The notes beneath the pieces are model-generated. The model was given only the letters and a program-made list of their open reading frames with translations. It searched no databases and was not told the origin of the DNA. Source: Phocaeicola coprocola DSM 17136 (lineage in GTDB: Bacteria > Bacteroidota > Bacteroidia > Bacteroidales > Bacteroidaceae). Taken from it: a stretch of DNA of 64,000 bases. The first letter of the stretch is position 1; every line of letters starts with the position of its first letter. This document shows, piece after piece, positions 8,989 to 18,734 of this stretch. The stretch is from contig NZ_DS981509.1 in NCBI RefSeq assembly GCF_000154845.1, positions 1 to 64,000 on the forward strand. The letters are read 5' to 3'. The translations under genes were made by a program, and so were the position numbers.

Positions 8989-9020
8989 AAAGTTTTCTCC
9001 TTAATTTAATAAAATTGCGG

Positions 9021-9028
9021 CAAATGTA
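9021..9028 (-). promoter_or_regulatory. -7 element upstream of panB
   Basis: Reads TACATTTG on the minus strand, 32 nt before the panB ATG, with an AAGGAG ribosome site in between. It suggests panB can be transcribed independently of the HAD gene upstream. Confidence 0.55.
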
Positions 9029-9043
9029 GTTCATTCTGACGAG

Positions 9044-9706
9044 TTAAGCAAGCAGGGCTTTCATCTTTTCGAATGAGAAGGCAGTAAAATCGGGGATAAC
9101 CAGTTTACATTTGTCAGCAATTGCCTCTGCCGAGTTAGTCGTACACAAGCCTACGACTGCCATATTTGCAGCATTTCCGGCTTCCAGTCCGTGAAAAGAA
9201 TCTTCGAATACCACACAGTTTTCGACTACTGTATCAAAGACTTCCGCTCCCAGCAGAAAACAATCCGGAGCCGGTTTCGAACGAGTAAACATTTCGGCCG
9301 TGAGAATACGGTCTACCAGCTCTTTCAGTTCAGGATGTGCCTTGTATACATTCGCCATCTTCAAATCGTTCGAACTGGTAACAATAGCAATCTTTACACC
9401 GTGAGCACGTAAATCTTCCATAAAGGCAACTACTCCGGGAATATAATTGAAGGACATTTCTTTTTCAAACTGATTCAAACGAGCAGTAATCTCCTGCTGT
9501 TCTTTTTCCATACCCGAAAAATGTTTTGCGTAAATCTGTGTCAAAGTCTGTCCTTTGATGATGCGTCCAAAATCTTTTATCTGAGGGAAATACTGTCTAC
9601 CTATCTCATCCCAAAATATGCTGTACTGGGTTTCTGTATCCATTACTACTCCATCAAAGTCGAACAAGGCTGCTATACATTTTGTTTTATCCATTCTCTT
9701 TACCAT
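9044..9706 (-). CDS. HAD family hydrolase, beta-phosphoglucomutase-like
   Basis: 220 residues, or 216 if the Met at 9694 is the start. The haloacid dehalogenase motifs are complete: FDFDGVVMDTE with nucleophile Asp16 and acid/base Asp18, VTSS (motif II), RSKPAPD with Lys (motif III), and FEDSFHGLEA (motif IV). A helical cap domain sits between motifs I and II, as in subfamily I phosphatases and beta-phosphoglucomutases. It probably hydrolyses or isomerises a small phosphosugar or phosphometabolite; the exact substrate is not visible. It is first in the same-strand run with panB, 55 nt upstream of that gene. Confidence 0.87.
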   Translation of the reverse strand: MVKRMDKTKCIAALFDFDGVVMDTETQYSIFWDEIGRQYFPQIKDFGRIIKGQTLTQIYAKHFSGMEKEQQEITARLNQFEKEMSFNYIPGVVAFMEDLRAHGVKIAIVTSSNDLKMANVYKAHPELKELVDRILTAEMFTRSKPAPDCFLLGAEVFDTVVENCVVFEDSFHGLEAGNAANMAVVGLCTTNSAEAIADKCKLVIPDFTAFSFEKMKALLA

Positions 9707-9753
9707 TTAGTTGATTTAACGGTACAAAGTTCTGAAATATCACGCCATATTCC

Positions 9754-9761
9754 TAACTTTG
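9754..9761 (+). promoter_or_regulatory. -7 element upstream of the MATE gene
   Basis: TAACTTTG lies 27 nt before the ATG at 9789. The 82-bp intergenic region also separates the divergent HAD gene. Confidence 0.5.
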
Positions 9762-9788
9762 AGCACATAATTTTAACCAAAGTACAAA

Positions 9789-11147
9789 ATGGAAGAAAAC
9801 AATCCGCATGTTTTAGGAAATGCGCCTATAGGCAAATTACTTTTACAGTATTCCATACCTGCCATCATCGGTATGACACTGACTTCATTGTACAATATCA
9901 TCGACAGTATCTTTATCGGACATGGAGTAGGTGCGCTGGCCATCTCCGGACTTGCCATTACTTTCCCGCTGATGAACCTGCTTATCGCGTTCTGCACCCT
10001 GGTTGGTGTAGGAGGAGCCACTATTTCGTCTATTCGTCTGGGACAGAAAGATATAAAAGGAGCGGAAGACATTTTAGGAAATGTTACTATTCTCTGTATC
10101 GTCAATGCCATTTTTTACGGAGGAATCACACTGATATTTCTGGATGATATCTTATATTTCTTCGGTGCAAGTGAAAGTACCCTGCCCTATGCACGCAATT
10201 TCATGCAGGTTATTCTGCTGGGAAGCCCAATCTCGTATGTAATGGTAGGACTGAACAACATCATGCGTGCTACCGGTTATCCCAAGAAAGCCATGTTATC
10301 ATCAATACTGACAGTAGGCTGTAACGTAATTCTTGCTCCTATCTGTATCTTTGTACTGGAGTGGGGAATAAGAGGGGCAGCCCTTTCTACTATCATGTCA
10401 CAATTCGTTGGTATGATATGGGTGCTCTATCATTTCTACGATAAGAAAAGCTATATTCGCTTCAAACGTCCCAGCTTCAAGCTGAAAAAGCACATCATCA
10501 TGAATATATTCGGAGTCGGTATGTCGCCTTTTATCATGAATGTATGTGCATGTTGTATCGTGATTTTTATCAATAACCGTCTGTTGACGTATGGTGGAGA
10601 TCTTTCTATCGGGGCATTCGGCATCCTGAACAGAATACAAATGTTGTTTGTGATGATTGTAATGGGAATCACAATGGGAATGCAGCCCATTTCTGGCTAC
10701 AACTACGGAGCACGTCATTATGACCGTGTGAAACAGACTCTCCGGCTGGGTATTATAGCCGGATGTACCATTACAACTGTCGGATTCCTGATAAGCGAAT
10801 TATTCCCCAGTATATTTGTGGGAATGTTTACTACCAACCATGAACTGACCGAACAGGCAACACTGGCACTTCGCATCGGTGTCATGGCGTTTCCCATTAT
10901 CGGCGCACAAATTGTGATTACACAGTTTTTCCAATCAATCGGTAAAGTCAGCATCTCTATTCTGCTTTCTCTTTCCAGACAACTCGTCTTTCTGTTGCCC
11001 GGACTGGCTTTACTTCCGCCGCATTTCGGTGTGGAAGGAGTCTGGTTCAGTATGCCGCTATCGGATACATTAGCCTTTATCATGGCAGCACTAATGCTGA
11101 TTTATCACTTCCGTAAGCTAAAAGCCAGACAACAATTAAACGACTGA
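9789..11147 (+). CDS. MATE family efflux transporter
   Basis: 452 residues with twelve hydrophobic segments arranged as two six-helix halves, the architecture of multidrug and toxin extrusion transporters (NorM/DinF/MepA type). The N-terminal LLLQYSIPAIIGMTLTSLYN and the repeat GVGMSPFIMN with GMQPISGYNYGARHYDRV in the second half are typical of the MepA-like group. Such proteins export cationic compounds, coupled to Na+ or H+ entry; the substrate here is unknown. It has its own promoter and a strong bidirectional hairpin downstream, so it is likely a single-gene unit. Confidence 0.9.
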   Translation: MEENNPHVLGNAPIGKLLLQYSIPAIIGMTLTSLYNIIDSIFIGHGVGALAISGLAITFPLMNLLIAFCTLVGVGGATISSIRLGQKDIKGAEDILGNVTILCIVNAIFYGGITLIFLDDILYFFGASESTLPYARNFMQVILLGSPISYVMVGLNNIMRATGYPKKAMLSSILTVGCNVILAPICIFVLEWGIRGAALSTIMSQFVGMIWVLYHFYDKKSYIRFKRPSFKLKKHIIMNIFGVGMSPFIMNVCACCIVIFINNRLLTYGGDLSIGAFGILNRIQMLFVMIVMGITMGMQPISGYNYGARHYDRVKQTLRLGIIAGCTITTVGFLISELFPSIFVGMFTTNHELTEQATLALRIGVMAFPIIGAQIVITQFFQSIGKVSISILLSLSRQLVFLLPGLALLPPHFGVEGVWFSMPLSDTLAFIMAALMLIYHFRKLKARQQLND

Positions 11148-11204
11148 AAATAAACTCCATACAAAGGGTACAATCAAGACATTTTCAGTTTATGTTTATC
11201 CTTT

Positions 11205-11271
11205 AAAAAAACTTCAGCAATTTTTCAGAAAAACATCTCGATATTTTTCTGAAAAATTGCTGAAGTTTTTT
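11205..11271. terminator. 28-bp perfect palindromic hairpin, bidirectional terminator
   Basis: Arms at 11205-11233 and 11244-11271 (AAAAAACTTCAGCAATTTTT and its complement, continuing inward through CAGAAAAA) enclose a 10-nt loop CATCTCGATA. Long A and T runs at both ends make it a terminator in either direction, for the MATE gene (+) and the Nramp gene (-). The left half recurs at 32081-32121. Confidence 0.85.
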
Positions 11272-11301
11272 ACTTACCTTGCCGAAGTGTTTATTTTAGA
11301 A

Positions 11302-12558
11302 TCAACTGAAAAGTAACATAATATTGAGTACCGAAACGATGATGGCAATGGTATAAAGTACAAACGTGCTCCACCGTGAGTTGGCGTACTGCCCCATAAC
11401 ACGCTTTGACGAGGTGAGCGACAACTGTAAGAAAACAGTAAAAGGTAGCTGAATACTCAACACCATCTGCGAAATAATCAGTCCTTGGAACGGATTTTCA
11501 ATAAAAAGAATAATCACCAGTGCCAATCCTAATGAAAGGAGCACTCCTACCTTAGAATGAATATCGCGAATATTATAAGATTCTCCAAAGATACCGGCAA
11601 AAATAGAACCGGCTGCCATACCACTGGTAACAGTAGATGAAATACCAGCCATGAGCAGAGCCAGTGCAAAAATAGCGCCAGCCTGACTTCCCAACAAGGG
11701 ATCGAGCAACGATTTTGCCTGCTGAAGTTCTTCTACCGGAGTGCCGTGCACAAAGAAAGTAGTAGCAGCCAGCAAAATCATGGCACTGTTGATAGCCCAT
11801 CCTATTCCCATCGACAGCAACGTATCGTAAAATTCGTACTTCAAATGTTTCTTGATAGCCTGTTCGTCCTCCTTATTGTATTCACGGCTCTGTACTACCT
11901 CCGAATGAAGAAACAGATTATGAGGCATGACAACTGCTCCCAATACACTCATAATAATGAGCATACTTCCCTGCGGAATACTTGGTGTCACCCACGAACG
12001 TGCAGCCAGTCCCCAGTCGACATCTACCAGAAACAGTTCGTAAAGAAAAGAAAGACCGATAACCGATACGAAAGCAATGATTCCCCGTTCTATACGCCTG
12101 TACGAATTAGTGAAAAGCAATATCAGCACAAATACCGTAGTCAGTACGGCTCCTGCAATAATCGGTATATCAAACAACATCTCCAGTGCAATGGCTCCTC
12201 CCAATATTTCCGCCAGTGAAGTAGAGATGCTTGCCAGCACAGCACTTCCCAGTATGGGGCGTGCTATCCACTTCGGCGTATATTTATTGGCTGCCTCACT
12301 CAAACACAATCCGGTAACGATACCCAAATGCGCTACATTATGCTGAAGCACGATCAGCATGACCGTAGAAAGTGTTACTACCCACAACAGTGCATAACCA
12401 TAATCGGAACCCGCAGCAAAATTAGAGGCCCAGTTCCCCGGGTCGATAAACCCCACAGTAACCAGCAGTCCGGGACCGATATATTTAAATATATCCAGAC
12501 CACCCAGATATCTCTGGTGGTCTTTCCGTTTCAATTCCTTGAACAGATTCTTCCACAT
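11302..12558 (-). CDS. Nramp family divalent metal transporter
   Basis: 418 residues with about eleven membrane helices. The two metal-coordinating signatures of true Nramp proteins are present: DPGN at residues 39-42 in helix 1 and MPHN in helix 6 (VVMPHNLFLH). This argues for uptake of Mn2+ or Fe2+ with protons across the inner membrane rather than for the Mg/Al-specific relatives that lack the Met. No mntR-like regulator is next to it. It ends opposite the MATE gene across the shared hairpin. MntH is the closest name, but I leave the symbol blank because Mn versus Fe preference cannot be read from sequence. Confidence 0.93.
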   Translation of the reverse strand: MWKNLFKELKRKDHQRYLGGLDIFKYIGPGLLVTVGFIDPGNWASNFAAGSDYGYALLWVVTLSTVMLIVLQHNVAHLGIVTGLCLSEAANKYTPKWIARPILGSAVLASISTSLAEILGGAIALEMLFDIPIIAGAVLTTVFVLILLFTNSYRRIERGIIAFVSVIGLSFLYELFLVDVDWGLAARSWVTPSIPQGSMLIIMSVLGAVVMPHNLFLHSEVVQSREYNKEDEQAIKKHLKYEFYDTLLSMGIGWAINSAMILLAATTFFVHGTPVEELQQAKSLLDPLLGSQAGAIFALALLMAGISSTVTSGMAAGSIFAGIFGESYNIRDIHSKVGVLLSLGLALVIILFIENPFQGLIISQMVLSIQLPFTVFLQLSLTSSKRVMGQYANSRWSTFVLYTIAIIVSVLNIMLLFS

Positions 12559-12618
12559 AACTCATTTTCTTTTTAGCTTAATAATGATATTACAATCCAT
12601 CCCGAGCAAAGGTTCACG

Positions 12619-13884
12619 CTAATCGAAATCAAAATTGAGTGTAAGCTGACGGTCGTCCGTACGTTTCTTTGGCTTCGGAACAAGTAACTTTCTCACACCC
12701 AGCGGAGTAAGTTCGTGTATTGTCTTGTCAGGCAACTCGTTGCACGTAATAAAATAACGGGCTTTTTTCATTACTGCTCCCATTTTTTTCAGTTCATAGA
12801 AACCAATGCGTGAGAAACGGCGCGACATGACAATCATTTTTGCCGAACGCACACCAATACCCGGCACACGAAGCAGAGTTTCATAATCTGCCGTATAAAT
12901 ATTTACAGGAAAAAACTCCGGATGCTTCAATGCCCATGCCAGCTTAGGATCGACTTCCAGATCGAGATCCGGACTAGCCTCATCTACCAGTTCATCTACC
13001 CGAAACTGATAAAACCGTAACAGCCAGTCGGCCTGATACAATCGATTCTCACGCACGAGAGGAGGTTGTTTCAGAGCAGGCAGGCGCTTGTCGTAGGTAT
13101 TGACAGAAATATATCCCGAATAATACACACGTTTCATGGTAGGCTGAGCGTAAAGCGCAGAAGAAACTTTCAGAATATCTCGGTCGCTTTCCGAAGTTGC
13201 CCCGACAATCATCTGCGTACTCTGTCCTGCCGGCGCAAAACGCGGGGCATGGCGGTGATGCTTCCGCTCTTCCGCACTTTCAAGTGCTCCTTCACGGATA
13301 TATCTCATAGGCAGATACACACTGCGATGGTCTTTTTCAGGAGCCAACATCTTGAGATTAGCTTCGGTAGGTATTTCAAGGTTTACACTCAGACGGTCGG
13401 CATAAAGTCCGGCTTCACGAACCAGTTCTCTGCTGGCTCCGGGAATACTTTTCAGATGTATGTAGCCATTAAACCGATGAATCGTACGTAAGTCTTTTGC
13501 CACACGTACCAGACGTTCCATGGTATAGTCAGGATTTCTCACCACTCCCGAGCTAAGAAAAAGTCCCTCGATGTAGTTTCTGCGATAAAACTCCATGGTC
13601 AGTTCGACTAACTCGCTGACAGACAAGGTAGCCCGCGGTATATCGTTGCTGATACGGTTGATACAATAAGCGCAATCGTAAATACAATAATTGGTAAGCA
13701 TCACTTTCAGAAGCGAAATGCATCGTCCGTCTTCTGCAAAGCTATGGCATATCCCCCACCCTCCTACAGTATTTCCGACACCTCCCGAAGAATTGCGGCG
13801 TACGGTTCCGCTGGAAGAACATGATACATCATATTTTGCTGACTCTGCCAGCACTTTCAGTTTATGCAAGACTTGCTCGTTCAT
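12619..13884 (-). CDS. Radical SAM protein, putative DNA modification/repair type
   Basis: 421 residues. The 4Fe-4S motif is C67-x3-C71-x2-C74 (CIYDCAYC), followed by an elongated radical SAM barrel. The C-terminal part holds a helix-hairpin-helix-like LLRVPGIGVRSAKMIVMSRR segment, which suggests nucleic acid contact. The N-terminal CSSSGTVRR and GGWGICHSFAEDGRC blocks are typical of the family annotated as putative DNA modification/repair radical SAM protein (TIGR03916), commonly paired with a DUF4130 protein. No such partner lies within several kilobases on either side. The reaction is not known to me. It is likely monocistronic. Confidence 0.85.
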   Translation of the reverse strand: MNEQVLHKLKVLAESAKYDVSCSSSGTVRRNSSGGVGNTVGGWGICHSFAEDGRCISLLKVMLTNYCIYDCAYCINRISNDIPRATLSVSELVELTMEFYRRNYIEGLFLSSGVVRNPDYTMERLVRVAKDLRTIHRFNGYIHLKSIPGASRELVREAGLYADRLSVNLEIPTEANLKMLAPEKDHRSVYLPMRYIREGALESAEERKHHRHAPRFAPAGQSTQMIVGATSESDRDILKVSSALYAQPTMKRVYYSGYISVNTYDKRLPALKQPPLVRENRLYQADWLLRFYQFRVDELVDEASPDLDLEVDPKLAWALKHPEFFPVNIYTADYETLLRVPGIGVRSAKMIVMSRRFSRIGFYELKKMGAVMKKARYFITCNELPDKTIHELTPLGVRKLLVPKPKKRTDDRQLTLNFDFD

Positions 13885-13971
13885 TGTACTTTACTGATAA
13901 TTTTGCAGTTGTAGAAATTTAGTAAAAATAGACATACCGCATGAGCTATGCAAATCTTTGACGATTTTTTG

Positions 13972-13979
13972 TAACTTTG
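13972..13979 (+). promoter_or_regulatory. -7 element that sets the EamA gene start
   Basis: TAACTTTG lies downstream of a possible ATG at 13958 and 32 nt upstream of the ATG at 14012. Transcripts would exclude the first ATG, so translation should begin at 14012. Confidence 0.6.
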
Positions 13980-14011
13980 CAGCCAAATTTATAAAGCGAT
14001 ATAAAAAGATT

Positions 14012-14914
14012 ATGTGGTTACTATTAGCCTTCTGCTCGGCAGCGTTGCTGGGCTTTTACGATGTTTTCAAGAAAAAGTCATTGAGTAATAATGCTGTACT
14101 TCCTGTACTGGCGCTCAATACACTTTTTTCGAGTATTATTTTTATTCCGTTCATCCTGCTGTCACACTTCGCACCGCAGATGTTACAAGACTCTATTTTT
14201 TATGTACCCGATTCGGGAGGATGGGAAGTACATAAATTTATTTTGCTGAAATCGTTTATTGTATTGTCTTCATGGGCATTCGGGTATTTCGGTATGAAGC
14301 ATCTTCCGCTTACTATCGTGGGGCCGATTAATGCTACCCGTCCGGTGATGACCCTTGTAGGTGCCATGCTGATATTCGGAGAACGCCTGAACCTGTATCA
14401 ATGGATCGGTGTATTCATGGCTGTAATTTCTTTTTTCATGCTGAGCCGTTCAGGGAAAAAGGAAGGTATCGATTTCAAACACGACCGATGGATATGGTTT
14501 GTAGTACTGGCTGCAGTACTGGGAGCAGTAAGCGGACTATACGACAAATATCTTATGGGAAGATTCAATAACATGCAGGTACAGGCATGGTATAATATTT
14601 ATCAGCTTTTCATGATGGGGGGAGTACTGATGTTCTTATGGTGGCCTAAACGGAAAACATCTACTCCTTTCCGATGGGACTGGTGTATCATCCTGATTTC
14701 TGTCTTCCTGTCGGCTGCCGATTTTGTATATTTCTATGCCCTGAGTATGGAAGATTCCATGATTTCTATCGTATCAATGGTCCGCAGGGGAAGCGTAGTT
14801 GTTTCATTTCTTTTCGGTGCAATGATGTTCCATGAAAAGAATTTGAGGAGCAAAGCCATCGACTTGTTGCTTGTGCTTATCGGTATGTTCTTCCTCTATC
14901 TGGGTAGCAGGTAA
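14012..14914 (+). CDS. EamA/DMT superfamily permease
   Basis: 300 residues from ATG 14012 (MWLLLAFCSAALLGFYDVFKKK), with about ten hydrophobic helices arranged as two EamA repeats of five, the drug/metabolite transporter layout. An ATG 54 nt upstream adds a hydrophilic extension and precedes the promoter. The conserved GPINATRPVMTLVGAMLIFGERL at the end of the first repeat is a good family marker. The substrate is unknown; relatives export amino acids, nucleosides or other metabolites. It is flanked by its own promoter and a bidirectional terminator, so it is a single-gene unit. Confidence 0.87.
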   Translation: MWLLLAFCSAALLGFYDVFKKKSLSNNAVLPVLALNTLFSSIIFIPFILLSHFAPQMLQDSIFYVPDSGGWEVHKFILLKSFIVLSSWAFGYFGMKHLPLTIVGPINATRPVMTLVGAMLIFGERLNLYQWIGVFMAVISFFMLSRSGKKEGIDFKHDRWIWFVVLAAVLGAVSGLYDKYLMGRFNNMQVQAWYNIYQLFMMGGVLMFLWWPKRKTSTPFRWDWCIILISVFLSAADFVYFYALSMEDSMISIVSMVRRGSVVVSFLFGAMMFHEKNLRSKAIDLLLVLIGMFFLYLGSR

Positions 14915-14935
14915 AGAAAATTGATTCTGATATAC

Positions 14936-14981
14936 AAAAAAACGTCCTGATGTCTGATTAAATCAACACCAGGACGTTTTT
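14936..14981. terminator. Bidirectional hairpin terminator
   Basis: AAACGTCCTG at 14940-14949 pairs with CAGGACGTTT at 14970-14979, and an inner TGATT/AATCA stem extends it almost to a full cruciform. A and T runs flank both ends. It serves the EamA gene (+) and the AspT-like gene (-). Confidence 0.8.
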
Positions 14982-14997
14982 ATATATCACAGATATC

Positions 14998-16680
14998 TTA
15001 TCCAGCCATAAATAAGATAAGCAACTGAGCTGTAAGGATTCTAAGGAACATCGCTAACGGATATACAGTAGAATATCCTACTGCCGGAGCATCATTTCCT
15101 GAAATCTGGTTGGCATAAGCCAATGCAGGAGGGTCTGTATTACTACCGGCTATCAATCCCATTAATGTAAAATAGTTTACTTTATGTCGCCAGCGGGCTA
15201 CCATTCCAATGATGAGAAGTGGAATAATGGTTATAAGGAATCCGATACCTACATACAGCAAACCATCGCCTTCTACTACCGTTTGAACAAAGTTTCCACC
15301 AGCCTTGATTCCGACACTGGCAAGGAACAGCACCAAACCGACCTCACGAAGCATCAAGTTGGCACTCATAGTTGTATAAGTCACCAGTTTTACTTTATGT
15401 CCGAAACGTCCGATAAGAATAGACACAATCAGCGGACCTCCAGCAAGACCCAGTTTCACTGGAGTAGGTATTCCCGGAAATGCAATAGGCAGACTTCCGA
15501 AAAGGATACCACATAAAATACCAACGAAGATGGTTACGATATTAGGATGATCCAGACGCTTCAACTGATTACCCAGCAAATCGGCAACTCGTTCGATAGC
15601 ATCCTGTGGTCCTACTACCATGACACGGTCGCCCACCTGAAGAATCAACTGACGCGCAGCAAACAAGTCCATACCCGAACGGTTGACACGAGTTACATTC
15701 ACACCATACATACTGCTGAAATGAAGCTCACCCAATGTCTTACCATTAATAGCCGGTTGGGTAACCAATATACGGCGTGATATCATCGGCTTGTCTTGTT
15801 TGCTCTGGTTATCCCAGTCTACATCATCAACTTTCGAACCGATGAAAGCCTGAATCGCTTCAGAGTCATTTTCTGCACATACAATGTTCATTTCATCGCC
15901 CAAACGCAAGACCGTATCTGCATTAGGAATATGTACATGTCCATCCTGCAAAATACGAGAGCAGACAAAATCTCTTGCCAAAAAGCTCTGAACCTGAGAA
16001 AGTTTCTTTCCACTCAATGCTGCATTCTCTACTTTCAGGGCAATGTTGTAAGGCTTCAAGTGAGGATTTGCCTCTTCTTCTTTCTGGATATCATCAGCTT
16101 CTTTGTCCAAATTTACCCGACAAATATAACGGATAAGAATAAGTGAAAGAATGATACCCATAACACCCAAAGGATAAGCACAGGCATATCCCATAGCTAT
16201 TTCCGGCCCTTGATAACCTAATTGCTGCAAAGCTTCGTTGGCAGCACCCAAACCCGGAGTATTCGTTACCGCACCGCAAAGAATACCTACCATCATCGGA
16301 ATTTCCACCCGACCTTGCAAAGCATAGTAAATAATTATGGCAACCGCTATATTCAGTGCCACGATACCCACAGCCAGCATGTTCAGCCTGATTCCTCCTT
16401 TTTTGAAAGAAGAGAAGAAAGAAGGACCGACCTGCAAACCGATACAGAACACAAACAAGATCAATCCAAAATCCTGCAAAAACGAAAGGATGGACTGATT
16501 TCCTGTAAATCCAAAATGTCCGGCAAGAATCCCTACGAATAATACGAAGGTAACTCCAAGAGATATACCGAAAATCTTGATTTTTCCCAAAAGAACTCCA
16601 ACTGCAATTACAAAAGAATATAATGCGACTATATGTGCTATGGAGTCGGGATTAGTTAATAAATCTTGTATCCAATTCAT
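14998..16680 (-). CDS. AspT/YidE/YbjL-type antiporter with two TrkA-C domains
   Basis: 560 residues. An N-terminal block of about five helices, a pair of TrkA-C (RCK_C) cytoplasmic domains in the middle (around residues 205-370), and a second block of about five helices together form the AspT duplication architecture. Repeated GxxxG-rich helices ([12 protein letters not shown] and [13 protein letters not shown]) are the internal-repeat signature. The family includes the aspartate/alanine antiporter AspT and the uncharacterised YidE and YbjL; the substrate here cannot be read. It is transcribed divergently from mutA, with its own promoter. Confidence 0.88.
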   Translation of the reverse strand: MNWIQDLLTNPDSIAHIVALYSFVIAVGVLLGKIKIFGISLGVTFVLFVGILAGHFGFTGNQSILSFLQDFGLILFVFCIGLQVGPSFFSSFKKGGIRLNMLAVGIVALNIAVAIIIYYALQGRVEIPMMVGILCGAVTNTPGLGAANEALQQLGYQGPEIAMGYACAYPLGVMGIILSLILIRYICRVNLDKEADDIQKEEEANPHLKPYNIALKVENAALSGKKLSQVQSFLARDFVCSRILQDGHVHIPNADTVLRLGDEMNIVCAENDSEAIQAFIGSKVDDVDWDNQSKQDKPMISRRILVTQPAINGKTLGELHFSSMYGVNVTRVNRSGMDLFAARQLILQVGDRVMVVGPQDAIERVADLLGNQLKRLDHPNIVTIFVGILCGILFGSLPIAFPGIPTPVKLGLAGGPLIVSILIGRFGHKVKLVTYTTMSANLMLREVGLVLFLASVGIKAGGNFVQTVVEGDGLLYVGIGFLITIIPLLIIGMVARWRHKVNYFTLMGLIAGSNTDPPALAYANQISGNDAPAVGYSTVYPLAMFLRILTAQLLILFMAG

Positions 16681-16702
16681 AATATTATATTTTTAAGCGC
16701 CA

Positions 16703-16734
16703 CAAATGTAGGCAATTAAAAAGAATAAGTCAAA
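16703..16734 (-). promoter_or_regulatory. Promoter of the AspT-like transporter
   Basis: On the minus strand TTTG (16731-16734), 20 nt, then TACATTTG (16703-16710): both Bacteroidota promoter elements at the expected spacing. The start codon is 23 nt downstream. Confidence 0.7.
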
Positions 16735-16787
16735 CATTTGAACCTAAAAAAATACTCACTTTTTGTCGGGATGTGCAATTTACTTTG

Positions 16788-16795
16788 TATATTTG
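16788..16795 (+). promoter_or_regulatory. -7 element of the mutAB promoter
   Basis: TATATTTG, with a TTTG upstream at 16762-16765 (22-nt spacing). The mutA ATG is 66 nt downstream, leaving a leader of about 55 nt in which I see no cobalamin riboswitch. Confidence 0.6.
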
Positions 16796-16861
16796 CCTCG
16801 CATGGGTTCCAACCTCCATGCCAACTAACTTAAATCATAATATCATAAACACTCATTCACT

Positions 16862-18730
16862 ATGGCAGATAGTAAAGAAAAACTCTTTTCAGATTTTCCC
16901 TCCGTATCGACACAAGAATGGATGGATAAAATCATGGTCGACTTGAAAGGAGCCGATTACGAAAAGAAATTGGTGTGGAAAACAAACGAAGGATTTAAAG
17001 TAAAACCGTTTTACCGCCAAGAAGATTTGGAAGGACTTAAAACAACTGAAGGACTTCCGGGAGAATATCCTTACATCAGAGGTAATAAAAAAGATGACAA
17101 TACCTGGTATATCCGTCAGGACGTTCGTGTAGAAGAACCTGCTGAAGCAAACCAGAAAGCACTTGATTTGCTGAACAAGGGAATTGACTCACTGGGTTTC
17201 CACATTAAACCCAAAGATTTGAGTGCTGAATACATCGCAACTCTACTGAAAGACATCTGTTGCGACTGTATAGAAATTAACTTCACTACTTGTCAGCGCC
17301 ATTCTACTCAGCTGGCTGAATTACTCGTTGCTTATTTCAAAGAAAAAGGATATGATCCGAATAAACTGTACGGCTCAATAAACTTCGACCCTATCGGCAA
17401 AATGCTTCAAAAAGGGAAAGATGTCAGCCCGATCATATCGAAAGCCAAAGAGCTGGTAGAAATTCTGGCTGAATATCCTCATTTCCGTTGTATAGGAGTC
17501 AACTCACTTCAACTAAACAATGCTGGAGCTTATATTTATCAGGAACTGGGATATGCACTGGCATGGGGAAATGAATACCTGAACAGATTGACAGAAGCAG
17601 GAGTTCCTGTTAATCTGGCTGCAAAGAAGATCAAATTCAACTTCGGTATCAGTTCCAACTATTTCATGGAAATTGCCAAGTTCCGTGCAGCACGTATGTT
17701 ATGGGCAAACATTGTCAAAGCTTACAACCCGCAATGCGAATGTGCTTGTAAAATGATTGCTCATGCCGAAACTTCAAGCTTCAATCTGACCTTATTCGAT
17801 GCTCATGTAAACTTGCTCCGTACTCAGACTGAAGCTATGAGTGCTGCTATTGCAGGAGTAAATTCTATCACAGTAACTCCTTTCGATAAAGCATACGAAA
17901 CTCCTAATGACTTTTCAGAACGTATTGCACGTAATCAGCAATTACTTTTGAAAGAAGAATCTCATCTTAACCGCATTGTCGATCCTGCCGGCGGTTCATA
18001 TTATATTGAAAATTTAACAGTCTCTATTGCTAAACAAGCCTGGGATTTGTTCCTGCAAGTAGAAGAGGCCGGCGGAATGGTTAAGTCTATCTTCGACGAA
18101 AGCGTACAAAATGCTGTTAACACAAGCAACAAAGCACGCCATGAAGCTGTTTCGAAACGTAAAGAAATCCTGCTGGGAACCAATCAGTATCCTAATTTCA
18201 ACGAATTGGCAGGAGAAAAGACCCCATCAGAACACAAATGTTGCTGTGGTGGCGGACATAATCACGAGGAAGAAGCTTCATTTGCTAAACTGGAAACCAG
18301 CCGTGCTGCCAGCGAATTCGAAGCTTTACGTTTGCAGACAGAACATTCTGGCAAACGTCCAAAAGCTTTCATGCTGACTATCGGAAATCTTGCGATGCGA
18401 CAAGCACGCGCACAGTTCTCATGCAACTTCCTGGCTTGTGCCGGATATGAAGTAATAGACAATCTGGGATTCCCAACCGTTGAAGAAGGAGTAGAGGCTG
18501 CAATGAAAGCCAACGCTGACATCGTTGTTATTTGCTCAAGCGATGATGAATATGCAGAATATGCTATTCCGGCATTCAAAGCTGTAAACGGAAGAGCCAT
18601 GTTTATTGTGGCAGGAGCTCCTGCTTGCATGGAAGAATTGAAAGCTGCCGGCATAGAAAACTTCATACATGTACGCTGCAACGTATTGGAGACCTTGAAA
18701 GAATATAATGAAAAGCTAGGAATTAAGTAA
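16862..18730 (+). CDS. mutA: Methylmalonyl-CoA mutase small subunit
   Basis: 622 residues with a mutase-like TIM barrel (roughly 30-440) and a C-terminal flavodoxin-like domain (about 490-622). The latter lacks the B12-binding DxHxxG: the equivalent site reads [10 protein letters not shown], as expected for the non-catalytic subunit. It pairs with MutB to interconvert succinyl-CoA and (R)-methylmalonyl-CoA in the succinate-propionate pathway. The linker holds a Cys/His cluster (Cys460-462, three Gly, His466, His468) followed by Glu residues, discussed as a finding. It lies 4 nt upstream of mutB, so translation is probably coupled. Confidence 0.95.
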   Translation: MADSKEKLFSDFPSVSTQEWMDKIMVDLKGADYEKKLVWKTNEGFKVKPFYRQEDLEGLKTTEGLPGEYPYIRGNKKDDNTWYIRQDVRVEEPAEANQKALDLLNKGIDSLGFHIKPKDLSAEYIATLLKDICCDCIEINFTTCQRHSTQLAELLVAYFKEKGYDPNKLYGSINFDPIGKMLQKGKDVSPIISKAKELVEILAEYPHFRCIGVNSLQLNNAGAYIYQELGYALAWGNEYLNRLTEAGVPVNLAAKKIKFNFGISSNYFMEIAKFRAARMLWANIVKAYNPQCECACKMIAHAETSSFNLTLFDAHVNLLRTQTEAMSAAIAGVNSITVTPFDKAYETPNDFSERIARNQQLLLKEESHLNRIVDPAGGSYYIENLTVSIAKQAWDLFLQVEEAGGMVKSIFDESVQNAVNTSNKARHEAVSKRKEILLGTNQYPNFNELAGEKTPSEHKCCCGGGHNHEEEASFAKLETSRAASEFEALRLQTEHSGKRPKAFMLTIGNLAMRQARAQFSCNFLACAGYEVIDNLGFPTVEEGVEAAMKANADIVVICSSDDEYAEYAIPAFKAVNGRAMFIVAGAPACMEELKAAGIENFIHVRCNVLETLKEYNEKLGIK

Positions 18731-18734
18731 TGCT

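Noticed and set aside
16796-16861. Cobalamin riboswitch before mutA
   Set aside because: The leader is only about 55 nt and has no B12-box-like sequence.
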